Positions 11,457 through 24,400 of a DNA stretch of 64,000 bases are shown one piece after another. How positions within the stretch are numbered: the first letter of the stretch is position 1; every line of letters begins with the position of its first letter. The stretch comes from Rotaria sordida (Eukaryota > Rotifera > Eurotatoria > Philodinida > Philodinidae). Location of the stretch: positions 40,129 through 104,128 of the forward strand of contig CAJNOL010000776.1 in NCBI GenBank assembly GCA_905250125.1, written 5' to 3'. A model generated the notes under the pieces. It ran no database searches. It had not been told where the DNA came from and was given only the letters and a program-made list of their open reading frames with translations. Both the position numbers and the translations under genes were made by a program.

Positions 11457-13677
11457 ATGGCTGCGTTCGGTATCTCATTTCCTAAACTTACTTTATGTCG
11501 AACACCAACATCGAAAGCTGATACTAGTACTATTTCAACAACACCGACAGCAATAACAACACCGACAGCAACAACAACACCGACAACAACAACAACAACA
11601 CCAACACCAACGACTGGTGCTCGAACTCTTTCTCTTTCAATTAAAAATATACCAAGTCAATCACTTCATTATGATATTTCAACAACAACAATAAAAAAGA
11701 AAGCAACATCATTTGCTACAATTCTTGCTATTGATGGTGAGACTAAACAGTTGCCGAAAACTTTATCTGTTTTCAATGAACTTCAACTTGATGATGATGA
11801 TAAAAGTAACAAACATTCTTTGTTTTTTTTTCTATACAAACAAAAAAAGGAAATATCCTTGTACATGTCTAGAATCTGGAAACATTGATGAAAACAGAAG
11901 ACGAGAAGAAAATTCAAGTAATATTATTGTTCCCTCATCATTATCTTCTTTGGATACTATTGATTATCGTTCTGATATTCGATTTCTTGCTAATACTGAT
12001 TCAAAAAAATTCTTACATGATTCTAAAAATAAAGAAAAAAATTTAATACAAGAACAACGATCAAATCATACATTTACATCACCAACATCAAGTTTAAGTA
12101 ATGAATCATCATCAAATGATTTACATTTAACATTATCAACAATATCAGTCGATTTACCTCAACTTAAATATGCTATTGAAAAATTTCTTGCCGATGATGA
12201 TGATGATCCAGTTTATCAAATAGCTGAAGAATTTTCATCTGTTTATTCTCTTTATCATCAAGGTAGAAGTATTCAAATTTTTCTTTTTTTTTTTTGTGTG
12301 TAGTATCATTTATTTTTCTTAATATTATAGATTACAATGGAAATGCTCATAAATCAAATGAAACAACATTGAATATACAACATCATCAACACGATAAAAT
12401 TGATAGTATAGAATTTAATCTAATGTATAAGACAAATACCAATGATGAAATATTATCTCATCCTCCATCGATATCAAATAATATGAAATGGTATGTAAGT
12501 GAATTACGAATCAATCGACCATTAATTTATTGTACACAATGGACCAATGGACAACAACGAGGAAACAATCGAAAATTAAGTCATTCAGCACATGATCTTA
12601 AACAATTTTATAATACTATAAATTGTTCAGAAAATGACAAATATACAACAGCAATAAGTAATACAGATGATATTACTTATTCGACTTTATCATTAGACTA
12701 TTTAAATAATCAACAACAACAACAACGTCGCCATCAATCTGATGATAATATTCTTCTTAATAATCGTTTATCATATACAGACGATGACGATGATCTTAAT
12801 AATTTACATAGTGATGAAGATGATCAACATTTATCACGTATGTTTTATTTATTATAATTAAGATTTATTATTTAAAATTTTTCTAGCATTAATTATTCAA
12901 AGAACATTAAATCGATCACTTGGTAAAGATGATACATTAATTAGAAATGAATCCGTTAAAAAGAAATTATTTGATATATTAAATGATGATGAACTTGAAA
13001 ATGCATGTCTTGAAGATATGAGTCAAGAATTTGAAAAACTGTCTCTCACTCATCATCATCATCGTGATCTTTCAATAATTAATTCATTTTCATCATCATC
13101 TGATGATGTTGTCTATTCGTCATCTCCAAATGAATTTCATTTACCATATTCTCCACCAGTTCTACTACTTTCATCTTCTTATAATGAAAATCTTTCAACA
13201 AATATAAATAATACTACAGAATGTTATTTCAGTCGATCACGTTTAACTACTACAAGTCTCGATAAAATTCCAATCAATCACAATGCATATGATCATAGAT
13301 TTTCATCATATCATTCACGTCCATCATATGAAAAAACTGTACCATCATGGTCTACATCACCATTACCGCAATGGCGTACAGATGATCAACTGTCGATGGT
13401 ATCAGTATTAAAAAAACATTCATCTAAAAATGATGATTATCTAAATGGTATCGATACTATTGATCCTAATCGATTATTAAGAACAAAAGTTACTGAGTAT
13501 GGCGTTAAAAAGAATAAATATAGAGAAAAGTATAATCATCATCATCATCATCATCGGAAAGAACAAAAGCATGTAAGCTATTCATTATTGAATACATCGA
13601 CACCATTAGTCGATGATTCTACGACAATTCTACCTATTATTCAAGATACATCATCAAATATTCTTATGTTTATTTAG
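11457..13677 (+). CDS. Unrecognised low-complexity protein (678 aa)
   Basis: Four exons: 11457-11805, 11873-12262, 12331-12837, 12887-13677. The joins keep one frame through small introns of 49-68 bp. I do not recognise the family. The N-terminus (MAAFGISFPKLTLCRTPTS) is followed by a Thr/Pro/Ala-rich tract, then mostly Ser/Asn/Asp-rich disordered sequence. One more ordered patch spans the third junction (LIIQRTLNRSLGKDDT, then VKKKLFDILNDDELENACL) and looks helical and conserved-like. There is a His-rich run (HHHHHH, around 13538) and no signal peptide or membrane segment. An intracellular regulatory or scaffold protein is possible but not shown. Confidence 0.7.
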
Positions 13678-15467
13678 AAAAGAAAGTTTTTTTTCTTCTT
13701 CGTTTTTGATTTTTTTTTTGCTTGTAATTTATCATCAGTATTTCCGCGTCATATAAAAACGTGCAATCACAAATGCTTTGTTTTTTTTGTAAATCGATTA
13801 GGAACAGTATATGAAAAAATTTTTTTTTGTTGTATTCATGAACGCAACCAATAAGTGATGAGAATTTCCGTTTGTTTTTCTTGTATTGTTACTGCACCAT
13901 GCTTAGAAATTTTCTTGCAAATCATCTGTATTACTTATAGTTTAGTCTAGTTGATGAGTTATTAATTAAGAAGTAATTTATTTCCATACAAATAGACAGA
14001 CGACATTTGAATGCAGTATAGTTAGACTTCGCTAATTTACCATTGTATTCTTCATAATAAATTGATACTTCATTATTTATATATGAATACAAGGCCAAGA
14101 AATATCAGACAAGAATGCGCTAATTTGTACCAGATGATAAATATGTTCTACATATATATTCACACTCACTGAGTATGACTATGAAGGACATCGTGATAGT
14201 ATATGTCTCGACGGATGATTCTTCAGCTGTTCTGTTTTTATCTCGGTCTTTGATGTATAACACTTGCAGTATTTCAAATTTGGAATATTATTTTTGAATT
14301 AATTGCTCATTTTTAGTTGATTGTAAGACAAACAGATTTATTGTATTTAAGCTTCTACCCGCAAAAAAAAAGTTAATTTTTTGTCAAAAATATGAAACTT
14401 GAGATATAAGTGTATGAGAAGATAGTCGGAGGTCTGATCTTTCATAAATGACATGATTTTTTTATTTGGTACATCTTTTTTTTCTCACAAAAAATTTCCA
14501 TCATTTTCTACTTGAAAAATATGATTTTTTTTTCAGATAAAGTGGAAAATCTTTTGCACTTTTTCCTCAGTTTATGGTTTTTTGATTGTACATCCCAAAA
14601 TTTTCGAATGAGCTTCATTGTAGCCAATGGTTTGTTTGTTTGTTTGTTTGTTTGAAAGAGTATGTCAAGATACAGGACATGACAGAGTCTCTTTCCTTTA
14701 CGCTAAACTTTGTTACTATTATATAAAAGAGTAGCTTTATAACAAAAGCGCCATTTTTTGAGATATTGAACTTTTCATCCATTTTCTCTTCTTAACAAGT
14801 AAGAATTTAAAAATGAGAAAGTGGCTCTGCCATGCTCTTTCAAACAAAAAATTACGTATATAGAATGTGAAGATCCGTAGAGAATTGTGAGTTGTCAAAT
14901 CAGTTATGCTAAGCCTTGTTTATTGAATGTCTTCCAAAAACGTCACTGCATAGGGCTGAAAATCTTACAATAGCCTCTCAACCCCAGGCCCAATATATCC
15001 TGAAAATTTCAGGCGATTTGAATATACCTAGCTCAAGATCGATTTTTGAGAGGGACTCTTAAAAAATTATGATGATTTCGTAAAAGATGAGCATAACCAA
15101 TATTCAATAATGGAATGATTCAATCAATATTTCTTTGTCCAATTAATCTTACAAGATAATATTTAACAATATAAACATTTTGTATATATATGGTGGATGT
15201 TAAATATTTGAACTAAAACAAATTATTAAAGTAAATATAAAAATAAAATTGGTTGGCGCGTTCAACGAAAAAAAAACGAATAAAGAAAGTAGAAATTAAA
15301 AAAAATATATATTGATGGATTTATTTTTTTTCTTCCATCTTCTAAAAAAAGAAAATTTCACAATGAAAAAAAAGAATCATTCTTCATATCATTATTAATA
15401 TTCAATGAAACTAATTGGCGAGATTTTGTAATTCTTTCACAATAAATACTAAATCATCATTTATCAT
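13678..15467. other. Intergenic region with a decayed fold-back repeat
   Basis: No coding frame is supported. T-rich sequence after 13678 is probably the 3' UTR of the preceding gene. The most structured part is the inverted repeat around 14645-14851, listed separately. The last 300 bases before 15468 are A-rich and probably promoter or leader of the large kinesin-like gene. Confidence 0.5.
14645..14851. repeat. Short inverted repeat / small MITE remnant
   Basis: TTTGTTTGAAAGAGTATG near 14645-14672 pairs with the reverse complement of CATGCTCTTTCAAACAAA near 14831-14848. The adjoining GACAGAGTCTCTTTCC pairs loosely with the inverted GGCTCTG/GAGAAAG stretch. A (TTTG)n run precedes the left arm. 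I see no target duplication. This could be a decayed miniature element. Confidence 0.5.
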
Positions 15468-18400
15468 ATGGATTATAATCAAGAAAACAGTGATGGTAAT
15501 AATTCGATATTAATATTTAATCAACCGAAAAATTCCTTACGTTTTACATCATCAACTACATCAACATTAAATTCAACATCGAAAACAAATTCTCTTATAA
15601 TATCAAAACAATCCAATATTAACATTGATTATTCAATGACTCGAACTAAATCATTACGCAAACGCTATTATCAACAAAAACAAAAACAAATAGAACATTG
15701 TAGTTCATCTTATTCAACAGCAACAACTAGAAGTATATCACCTTCTACTATAACAATAATGAAAAAAAATGAACATGAACAAAACTCATTAAAAAAATTT
15801 TCTAAAATACAAAAACAAGAAGCTCGACCATTAGGTATTTGTTTACGTAAATGTATTCAATGTCGACAACTCAAACATATTCTATTAGCTGAATGTACTG
15901 TATGTTATCGAATGACAGATGTTGACTTAAAAGATTGTAAATGTCAAATACTTACAAACAAGAATATTATCGATCATTTTATTTGTTCTATATGTAATAG
16001 TAAATTAACAGTCGATGAATATATTATTTGTGCTAATCGAACATGTCAAACAACATTATCTGCATTGATAAATAAAGAAAGTCTTAATGAAATTGAAGAA
16101 AAATCTGTTCTTTCTACTATTCTTACAAATATATATTATCCTAAATCAACACATAGAACAGTTGCTATACAAGTTAATACATTAATCAATTTACCATTAC
16201 TTCAAAGATTTTTACCAACTATTATAGATGATGAAAATGAAGAATCATCATCATTATCATGGTCAAAACATGATTTAGATTGGACAATAATTACATCATC
16301 GAATTCTTCAGATATATCTTCTATGAGTAATGATAGTAATATGAATATATCATTGAATAATATTACAAGGACTATGACAACTGCATTTAATTCAAATCAA
16401 CCAACAAAATTAACTTTACGATCTGAAAATAAATTACGACACCATCAGTTACAAGTTCGTCATTTATGTATAGACAGTAGTGGACAAAAAACTCCATTGT
16501 AAAAGATCTCAGCAATTAAGACAAAGAGAATTATGATGGTTGACACCTGGTTTTTTTTGCATTACACTTTTTAACCTGAAAAGGATTGTTTACTCAATTT
16601 TGTACTAGCTTCTTATCAAATACATGGTTAATTCTTGATATTCTTGAGTGAAACGGAAGTTCAATCTTATGTTCATTCTTTACTCAAAAAGATAAGTTCA
16701 TTTGCTTGAATATTAGCATCTGCAGATATTTTTGAATCTTTCACCTCATCAATATGAAGGTCATAGCTCATCACATAGTTTGCTTATGAAACTTGTAGTC
16801 GATAATATCCATCTGTAGAAGTAGTTTTTCTAAGAGTTTGAACTTTATTCATTGTCATCTCAAAAAGACACCACATGGTTTATTTTCCCACATTAACAAC
16901 TATAGTACTAGAGAGAGTTGATGAACGTCAATGACATTAGTTGTGTGGATAGCTGGGATACAATGCTACATAATGAGCTGTTAACTGACCTAGAAAGCTC
17001 ATCGTTTCTGCAGCTATGAAGTTCAAAGGGTGTATAGGTGCCATTCATCATAATTCTCTTTGTACTTAAGCAATCATAGCAGAATTGTGTCTTTCAGTAT
17101 CTATAATGGCTGACACTCTCTAAGGCAAAGACTTTTGTTCACTACTGTAATTTTCAGCAGACTATAAGAAAATAATAAATTTTCGTGTTTGTTCTTTATT
17201 ATAGCTAACGAATACTAATGATAAAACAGTAAATCATAATCTAGAATTTATCAAAATGCCAAAATCACCTCGATGTTTAGCAATAATGAATGTTCATAAT
17301 CGTCGTGATCGACTATCGACATTACTTAAACTAAAAAAAAATGAAATATGTCAAACACAATTATCCTGTCTAATAGATATTGATGAAATGATTCGATGTG
17401 ATGAATTAATCAGTCCAATTGTCATACGAACAAATAATCCAACTCAAATTGAACGTCAAATTCAAGTAGATACAATTAAAGAACGTTTTAGTGGTCTATT
17501 TAAAACTCGTATTGAAAAAGATTCAATAATAAATTTAATAAATGATGAAAGAATTTTACAAGCACTTATCGATAGAGATGGTAAATAAATGACAATAAAA
17601 TATAATTTAAATCAGATGAATTTATATATTTTTATAGGACAACGATGGTCTGAATTAATTGATCAATTAATAAGTGAACAATCGAATTTTTCATTAAGTG
17701 AAATTGCACAACAATTACTTAATACTGTATGCAAATTTAGTATAATCCCGTTTCATCGACACAATTCTTTTTTCTGAACAATTTCAGAATTTTACTCAAG
17801 AAATCTTATTTTCGAGAGAAACGTGTAAACTAAACAATAATAGCACTATCCGACATTTTTTAAAACGAGTACTATCATCAGTAGAAAGGTCAGAAAAACG
17901 CTTTGGATGAGAAGGTGTGGATGTAAGTATTGGATTTCTCTAATTCCACATTCGCATACACATCCGAATTGAAGGATTGGCAATACCGGCTTAATGCAAA
18001 TATTGCCACCCTCAATCGAAACTTATACGTAGTGATGGATGAATTAATGAAAGATTATGTGTTCAACATAGCTATGATGACACACCGTAACAATAATGTA
18101 AACAAATCTCTACTAAATAAAAATTTTTATTTTTCGGAATCAACGAATTCTTGACTTAGTGGAACGATGTAAAGAATAACTATTGAATTATGTTTTCATT
18201 TCTATTATTACAATAAATTTTCTCTAATATGAAGTTATATTCGTTTTTTCTTCATAAAATACTATTGAATAAAAAGTGTCGATAAAACAAGATCAAACCT
18301 ATAAATTTCAATTTTAAAATTCTTGAATTAGTTTATTTATTTTTTAATCGATTTTTCTAGATTGAACGTTTGTATACTACTGAAAGATTAAATAATTTAA

Positions 18401-21400
18401 CAACTGGTCAATTACAACGTAAAATTCGTTATGCAATGTCTCAATTAAAACATATTGATGAACATTCATATTTACAAAATAATTTTAAAACAATAAAAAA
18501 TAATCGTACAAATATAAATTCAAGAAAACAAACTGAATGCAATGGTACAATGGATATGGCAGTAACAGTAAGACAAATTGATAAACATCATAATCATCAA
18601 TCAATAGTATCATCTAATCATATTTGGAAACCATATGTTGATCGTTTATTCGATCAAGGTCATTCAGCTGATGAAATTAAACGATTATTACATAAAGCAG
18701 CAGAAACAACAATGCAATGTGATGATTATCGTTTACAAGATGTTTTTAATTATATAGATACAAAATCAAAACAACAAAGAGCAAAAACGGCACCATCAAA
18801 AATTGGATTCACTACAGCTTCAACAAAAACGAAACCTGTAACATCTGAACAATTCCAATCAACTAATTTATTTCAATCAATGAAACCAAACGAAACAATG
18901 GATAGTAATAATAGAATTATGAGATGTTCTTCACCTTCAATATCAGTAAATATATTTTTCTTTATTATTTATGTAAAATATTATTTAATTATAAATTTTT
19001 CAAATCGTATAGGTAAGAAAGGTTATGTCAAATGACTTCTCATCTGCTTTTAATAACAAAGATCAAAGATCGACAATCGAAGGAATAAAAAATAAATCTA
19101 TTTCGTCTAATGTTTCGTTGAACAGTAGTTTAATTAAATCACCTAGTATCGAATCAGATATTATTCAAATAGAATCAACGGAGAATAAATTCATTACTGA
19201 TTTGAATAAGAATGAAAAAGAACAAAATTTACCATTACATTCGTCGACTGATCAAGAACATATAAATATAATGGTAAATTCAAGTCCAACTACTATGAAT
19301 AAACATCGATCTATAACCAATATAGGTTAGTTCTTTATGCAGTAAGAGATTACTTTATCATATTGAAAGCTTTATTTTTATTTTCATGTTGAAATAAACT
19401 TTTTTTGAGTATTTCCATAAAATTTTTTAATTGATTTCTTTTGTTGAACAGAAAAAATAATACAAAGTGAAAAAAATAATGATAAGAACTCTGATAGTGA
19501 TGATATTATCATTATTACTGAACAAAAACCATATCAAAGCCAAGAAATAATCGACCCTACAACTTCACAAACTAATGAAACATCTAGTTTTCATAATCTA
19601 AAAAGTAAAAAAAAAAAAAAAAATTCTACATCAATAAATAATAAGAAAAAACATTCCATTCAGCAGATTCTTCAACTACAAGAATTAAACCATCAAATAA
19701 TCTAATTGATATGCCTTTGACAAAACTTGAAGAGCAATCCATTCATGCATTGCAACATGTTCAAAATACTCTTAATACTATTGACAATACTCATCTTCAT
19801 TCACATTCCTTAAACATTCCAGTTGAACAAAATAAATTGATTGATATTATCTTCGAATTAAATTTACGCAAACCAGATAATATTGAAATTTTGATGACTA
19901 AATGTATCAAACTCTTAAATAATGAAAAATCAACTATTGTTGTATCACAACTAGAAGAAGTTTATTTTCAGAATTTGAATGAAGAAATATCTAATACATT
20001 TAATCTCTTACAAGAATATAAAAAACCAACTATGCCATTTATAATAAACAATGAAGATTCTTCGTATAATCGACATATTTCAAACATGATTATGATTTCA
20101 TCGGAGAGTCAAAGTAATTTGATTTTATCTAGTAAAATAATTTAAATCATTTAATCAAATTATCATAGCTTCATTAAAATCGATTAATGAGAATATTGAA
20201 CAAATTATTGAATCTAATACAAATCTTGATTTAAAACATCAAGTAAACATATTAGAATATTCAAAAATTGCTAGTCCTATACGATGTCGTCCTATACCAT
20301 ATACCGTTTCGAATGAGATGAGATCAACAGAATCTTTAAGACAAGAATTTATTTGTTCGACAGAACACATTTCATTAACAACCAAAGAATTAAATGAACA
20401 ACTAATCACGAATAAAAATGATCTGAATTATAGATCGGACATACCTTTAAAAATAGAAAGTGAATTATATGATGATCAATCTCAAAAACAATGGCTTGAT
20501 TCTCTACTTTCAAAAATATCTGATAATATCAGTAGAACATCGAGTAAGTGTTAAACGAAAGTTTCTTGCAAATCATCAAAATACAAACTCAAATAAACAA
20601 ATTTTTATAGATATCTCTTCGACTTCTCCATCTTTATTAATTATTAATCAAACAAAGATTGATGATAAAGACGAACAAGAATCTACCATTATGAAATCAG
20701 TAGATCGACAGATATCATCATTGAATGAACATTTGAAATCATCTATATCTATTCATCAACATACAACAAATATGATTGAAACAACTGATGACATACAGAA
20801 TATACAATATGTAACAGATATAATCATATTTAAAAAAGAATATGCTACGTCAATCATTATTCCTAATCAAATCTTTTCTATGATCGAAGAACAATTTCAA
20901 ATAGTTGAAACAAAATTATTACAAAATAAAGTAGTAATATCTTCGAAACAAATTTTGAATTCAAATGATCAATTACTATCATTATCGGACGAGAAAAATA
21001 GTGAACATATCAACAAAGAACTTTCAAAATTAAATCATGATTTCGATGATACATTTCAAAAGTCTCCTTCTATTATGACCGTACATGCAAATTATGTCGA
21101 TGAAGAAAAACAATCTATTTCATCAATTCTTAATGATGAAACATTATCTGTAACCGGTCAATCTTCACCTCCTTCAAATATTGATTTATTAGAGCAATTA
21201 GATCAACTTCAAATACATGAAGATATTGTATCTTCAAAACAATTAGTGCCAGCAAATGTATCGAAAAGTAAAGAAAAATTTGAATCATCACAAAAATTAT
21301 TCGATAATGGACAAGAAGACATAAGAGTAAATTGTTTTGACTTTATTCATGAATTTAAATCATTTGATATGATTCTTATTTTTCTAGTTATCAAAAACTG

Positions 21401-24400
21401 ACATGAATTATGTTCCAGAAATAAACACAGAATTATTACCATCGAATGATCAAAAAAAAGAAGAAAAAACAAAATCTATCGTATCATTTCCTTCAGATAA
21501 TAATGAAGACGAAGTAAGTTATTTATTCTACTTTTACGACTTCAATTTCAATGAATAATATAATACAAAACAAAACATCTTAATTTTCTTTTACTAATTG
21601 TAGAGTTTAATAAGTAAATCTCATACAGACACTAAAAAACCATCGAAATCTTCACATGTTAATGCACAAGTACTTGATGAACATACATCTATAATTGCTT
21701 CAACAGTAGTTAATCACCAGAATGAAATTAGTCAATTTCAGTTACCGATTTCAACACAATACTTCAGTATTTCTAATGGCATACACTCTAATTCTTTTTT
21801 GACTTACTTGAACAATCAAAATAGTACTGTTTCATATAAAGAATCCATATCTAATGATACTCCTACATCAAATGAAGAGAAACATTCACCAATTGATTCA
21901 CATAATCAAAATATTGTAACAGAAACGTCAATTCAAAATAGTAAAGATAAAAAATTATCAAATGAAAAAATAGATAATGCAATTATTAATAAATTTCACA
22001 AGTCTACTATCCTATCAATGGATCATTATATTACACGACAATCAATAAAATCAGTACTTTCTCCATCAAAAACTACAGTAAATATCTGTTGAACTATTAA
22101 ACTTTATTCATGATATTTGGTTATTTAGAAAATGGAACATATCAAATACAAAACGATTGCTACATCATTACAACCAACCTCAATTCCTACAACGTAAATG
22201 AAACTATCTTTTATTTCAAGAAATGACTTTTTCATATATTTATTTTAGTATTAATAATATATCCAAAGAAGATGACACGATGGTTAATCGTACTAGCATT
22301 CCATATTTTGTTACTGAAGAGACATCTAGTAAAAGCGTTGATTAAAACTCGAAGTCACTTGTATTTTATTAAATTTTTTACGAATAGAATTGATGACATC
22401 ATTTACAAAAACAGCAACAAAAGATGATATTAATAACGATGAAAAATCTATAAGTTCTATGTCTAGTGGACATGATCTTCTGATTGATGATGATGATACA
22501 ACGAAAAAAGATCTAAGAACTAAGTTAAATTATAATAATGATCTGTTACAAAATAAATCCAGTAAGAGCAAATCTTCTTCTGCAGGAAAATGACTTCAGA
22601 TTTTGTTCCTGTTTTTCATCCGGTAGATTCACCATTACTCTCTAATGCATCTATACAAGAATCAAGCTTGTTTGACGATACTATTCGTACATCATCATCA
22701 TCACCACCATTAAGTAGTAAAGAAAATTTAATTAACAAAAAAGTAGATGATCAACAAACAAAGACACAGTTAACAATTAATAGAACTATTTCTCTACCTA
22801 AAATCGTCAGTGAAGAAGGTCAAAGTAAGTAAAAAGTAGAAAACTAGATATTGATGACACATAATTTATATTTGATTAATTAAATATGATCTTCTCACAG
22901 GACCACTTATCTCGACACCTCATTCTTTCCTATTATCTACTATTATCGATGATAATATTCACAATGAAATGAAACAACCGCTTGAGAATAAAGTTCAATC
23001 TATACATAAGAATACAAAGTCTTCGAATACATCATTGTCAACTGCAATAGATGGGGAAAATCAATCGGATAAGATGCCGACTCAACGTACTATCAAAGAA
23101 AAATCTTCTGCAAATGAAAGTATTCGTAATATACCTCTTGAAAACATTACTAAATCAGAGGTAAATAGTAACTTACTCATATATCATATAGATTTTAGTG
23201 ACTTTTTTATTCTTTTTCAAAGCATCCGACTAGTAGATATGACAAATCGAAAGAGCATACAAATATACATTCATCATTTCAAATTGAACAAAAGTCTATT
23301 TTATCGAATTTACTTTAAAAAAAAATATTAATATAATTTTACTTTTTTAGTTCTCAAAATGAAGATCACCCATTGGAAAAGATAAAATCGTTAAAACAGG
23401 AAAGCTTAGTTAAACAATGTAAGAAAAGAGAATATATTACAATTGATATAAAATTCTATATTTAGCATCGTTACTTTCTAATAAACAACTAGTAATGGAT
23501 ATGGATAGTGAAACGAAGAATCCACTTGATCAAGTATTCAAAATAAGAAATTTATCGACAGAAAAAGAATATTATCTTTTCTAGATTCGTCCTTCATCTC
23601 ATAGTAAACTTGTCGATAATAATCAAGATCGATTAGATGATCATAAATTTACTAATACTGAAAAATATCCTTCGTCAATGATCGTTACTTCAGATACTAA
23701 GCGAATTGATCGATCTTCTCCGATAAAAACAAAGCAACGACCAATAACTTCAACAATTACTTCTACATTACCATCATCTTTTGCTAATGTTAATATGCGA
23801 CAGCAAGATATAAAACCTTGGATATCGTCATCAGAAAATAAAAATGACAAATCGATATTAGACGATGCATTAGTTTTGACATCGAAAGAAATTCCGCGGT
23901 CAAAACCAGTCTCCTCGTCCAATCTTGTTCATCAAAATAAGTAAACACTTTTTTTTTCTAATTCTTAATAAATTTTTTAGACTATGACAATTATAGATTG
24001 ATTTCTCTTTTCTCTAGTCGAACGTTTGACTATCGTCATGAAATTGAAAATGAAAAATTATCTTCACAATCGGAAAAAAGAGTAACAGATGATAATCCTT
24101 ATCACTCAAATTCGAAACAGCAATCATCTATGACTAATACATTAATTCGTGATAGTATTCATTCATCATCAATGCCAAAACTTTTACTAAAACGATCTTC
24201 AATCAAACAAAATTCTACTATTTTACAACCGACAAAACCAAATGCAACATCATCTATTACAGATGTTAGTACATCTTCAAGTAATATAGTTGCTACTGAT
24301 CATTTAAGAAGTACACATTCCATAACAAGTGATGATCACGAAGAAGTTATATCACTGAAAAAAACAAATAAAAAAAATAATTCTAAAGATGAATTTATAT

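Noticed and set aside
17930-18154. Open frame of 74 codons inside an intron
   Set aside because: No domain and no splicing partners. A weak resemblance to a transposase C-terminus did not hold up on closer reading.
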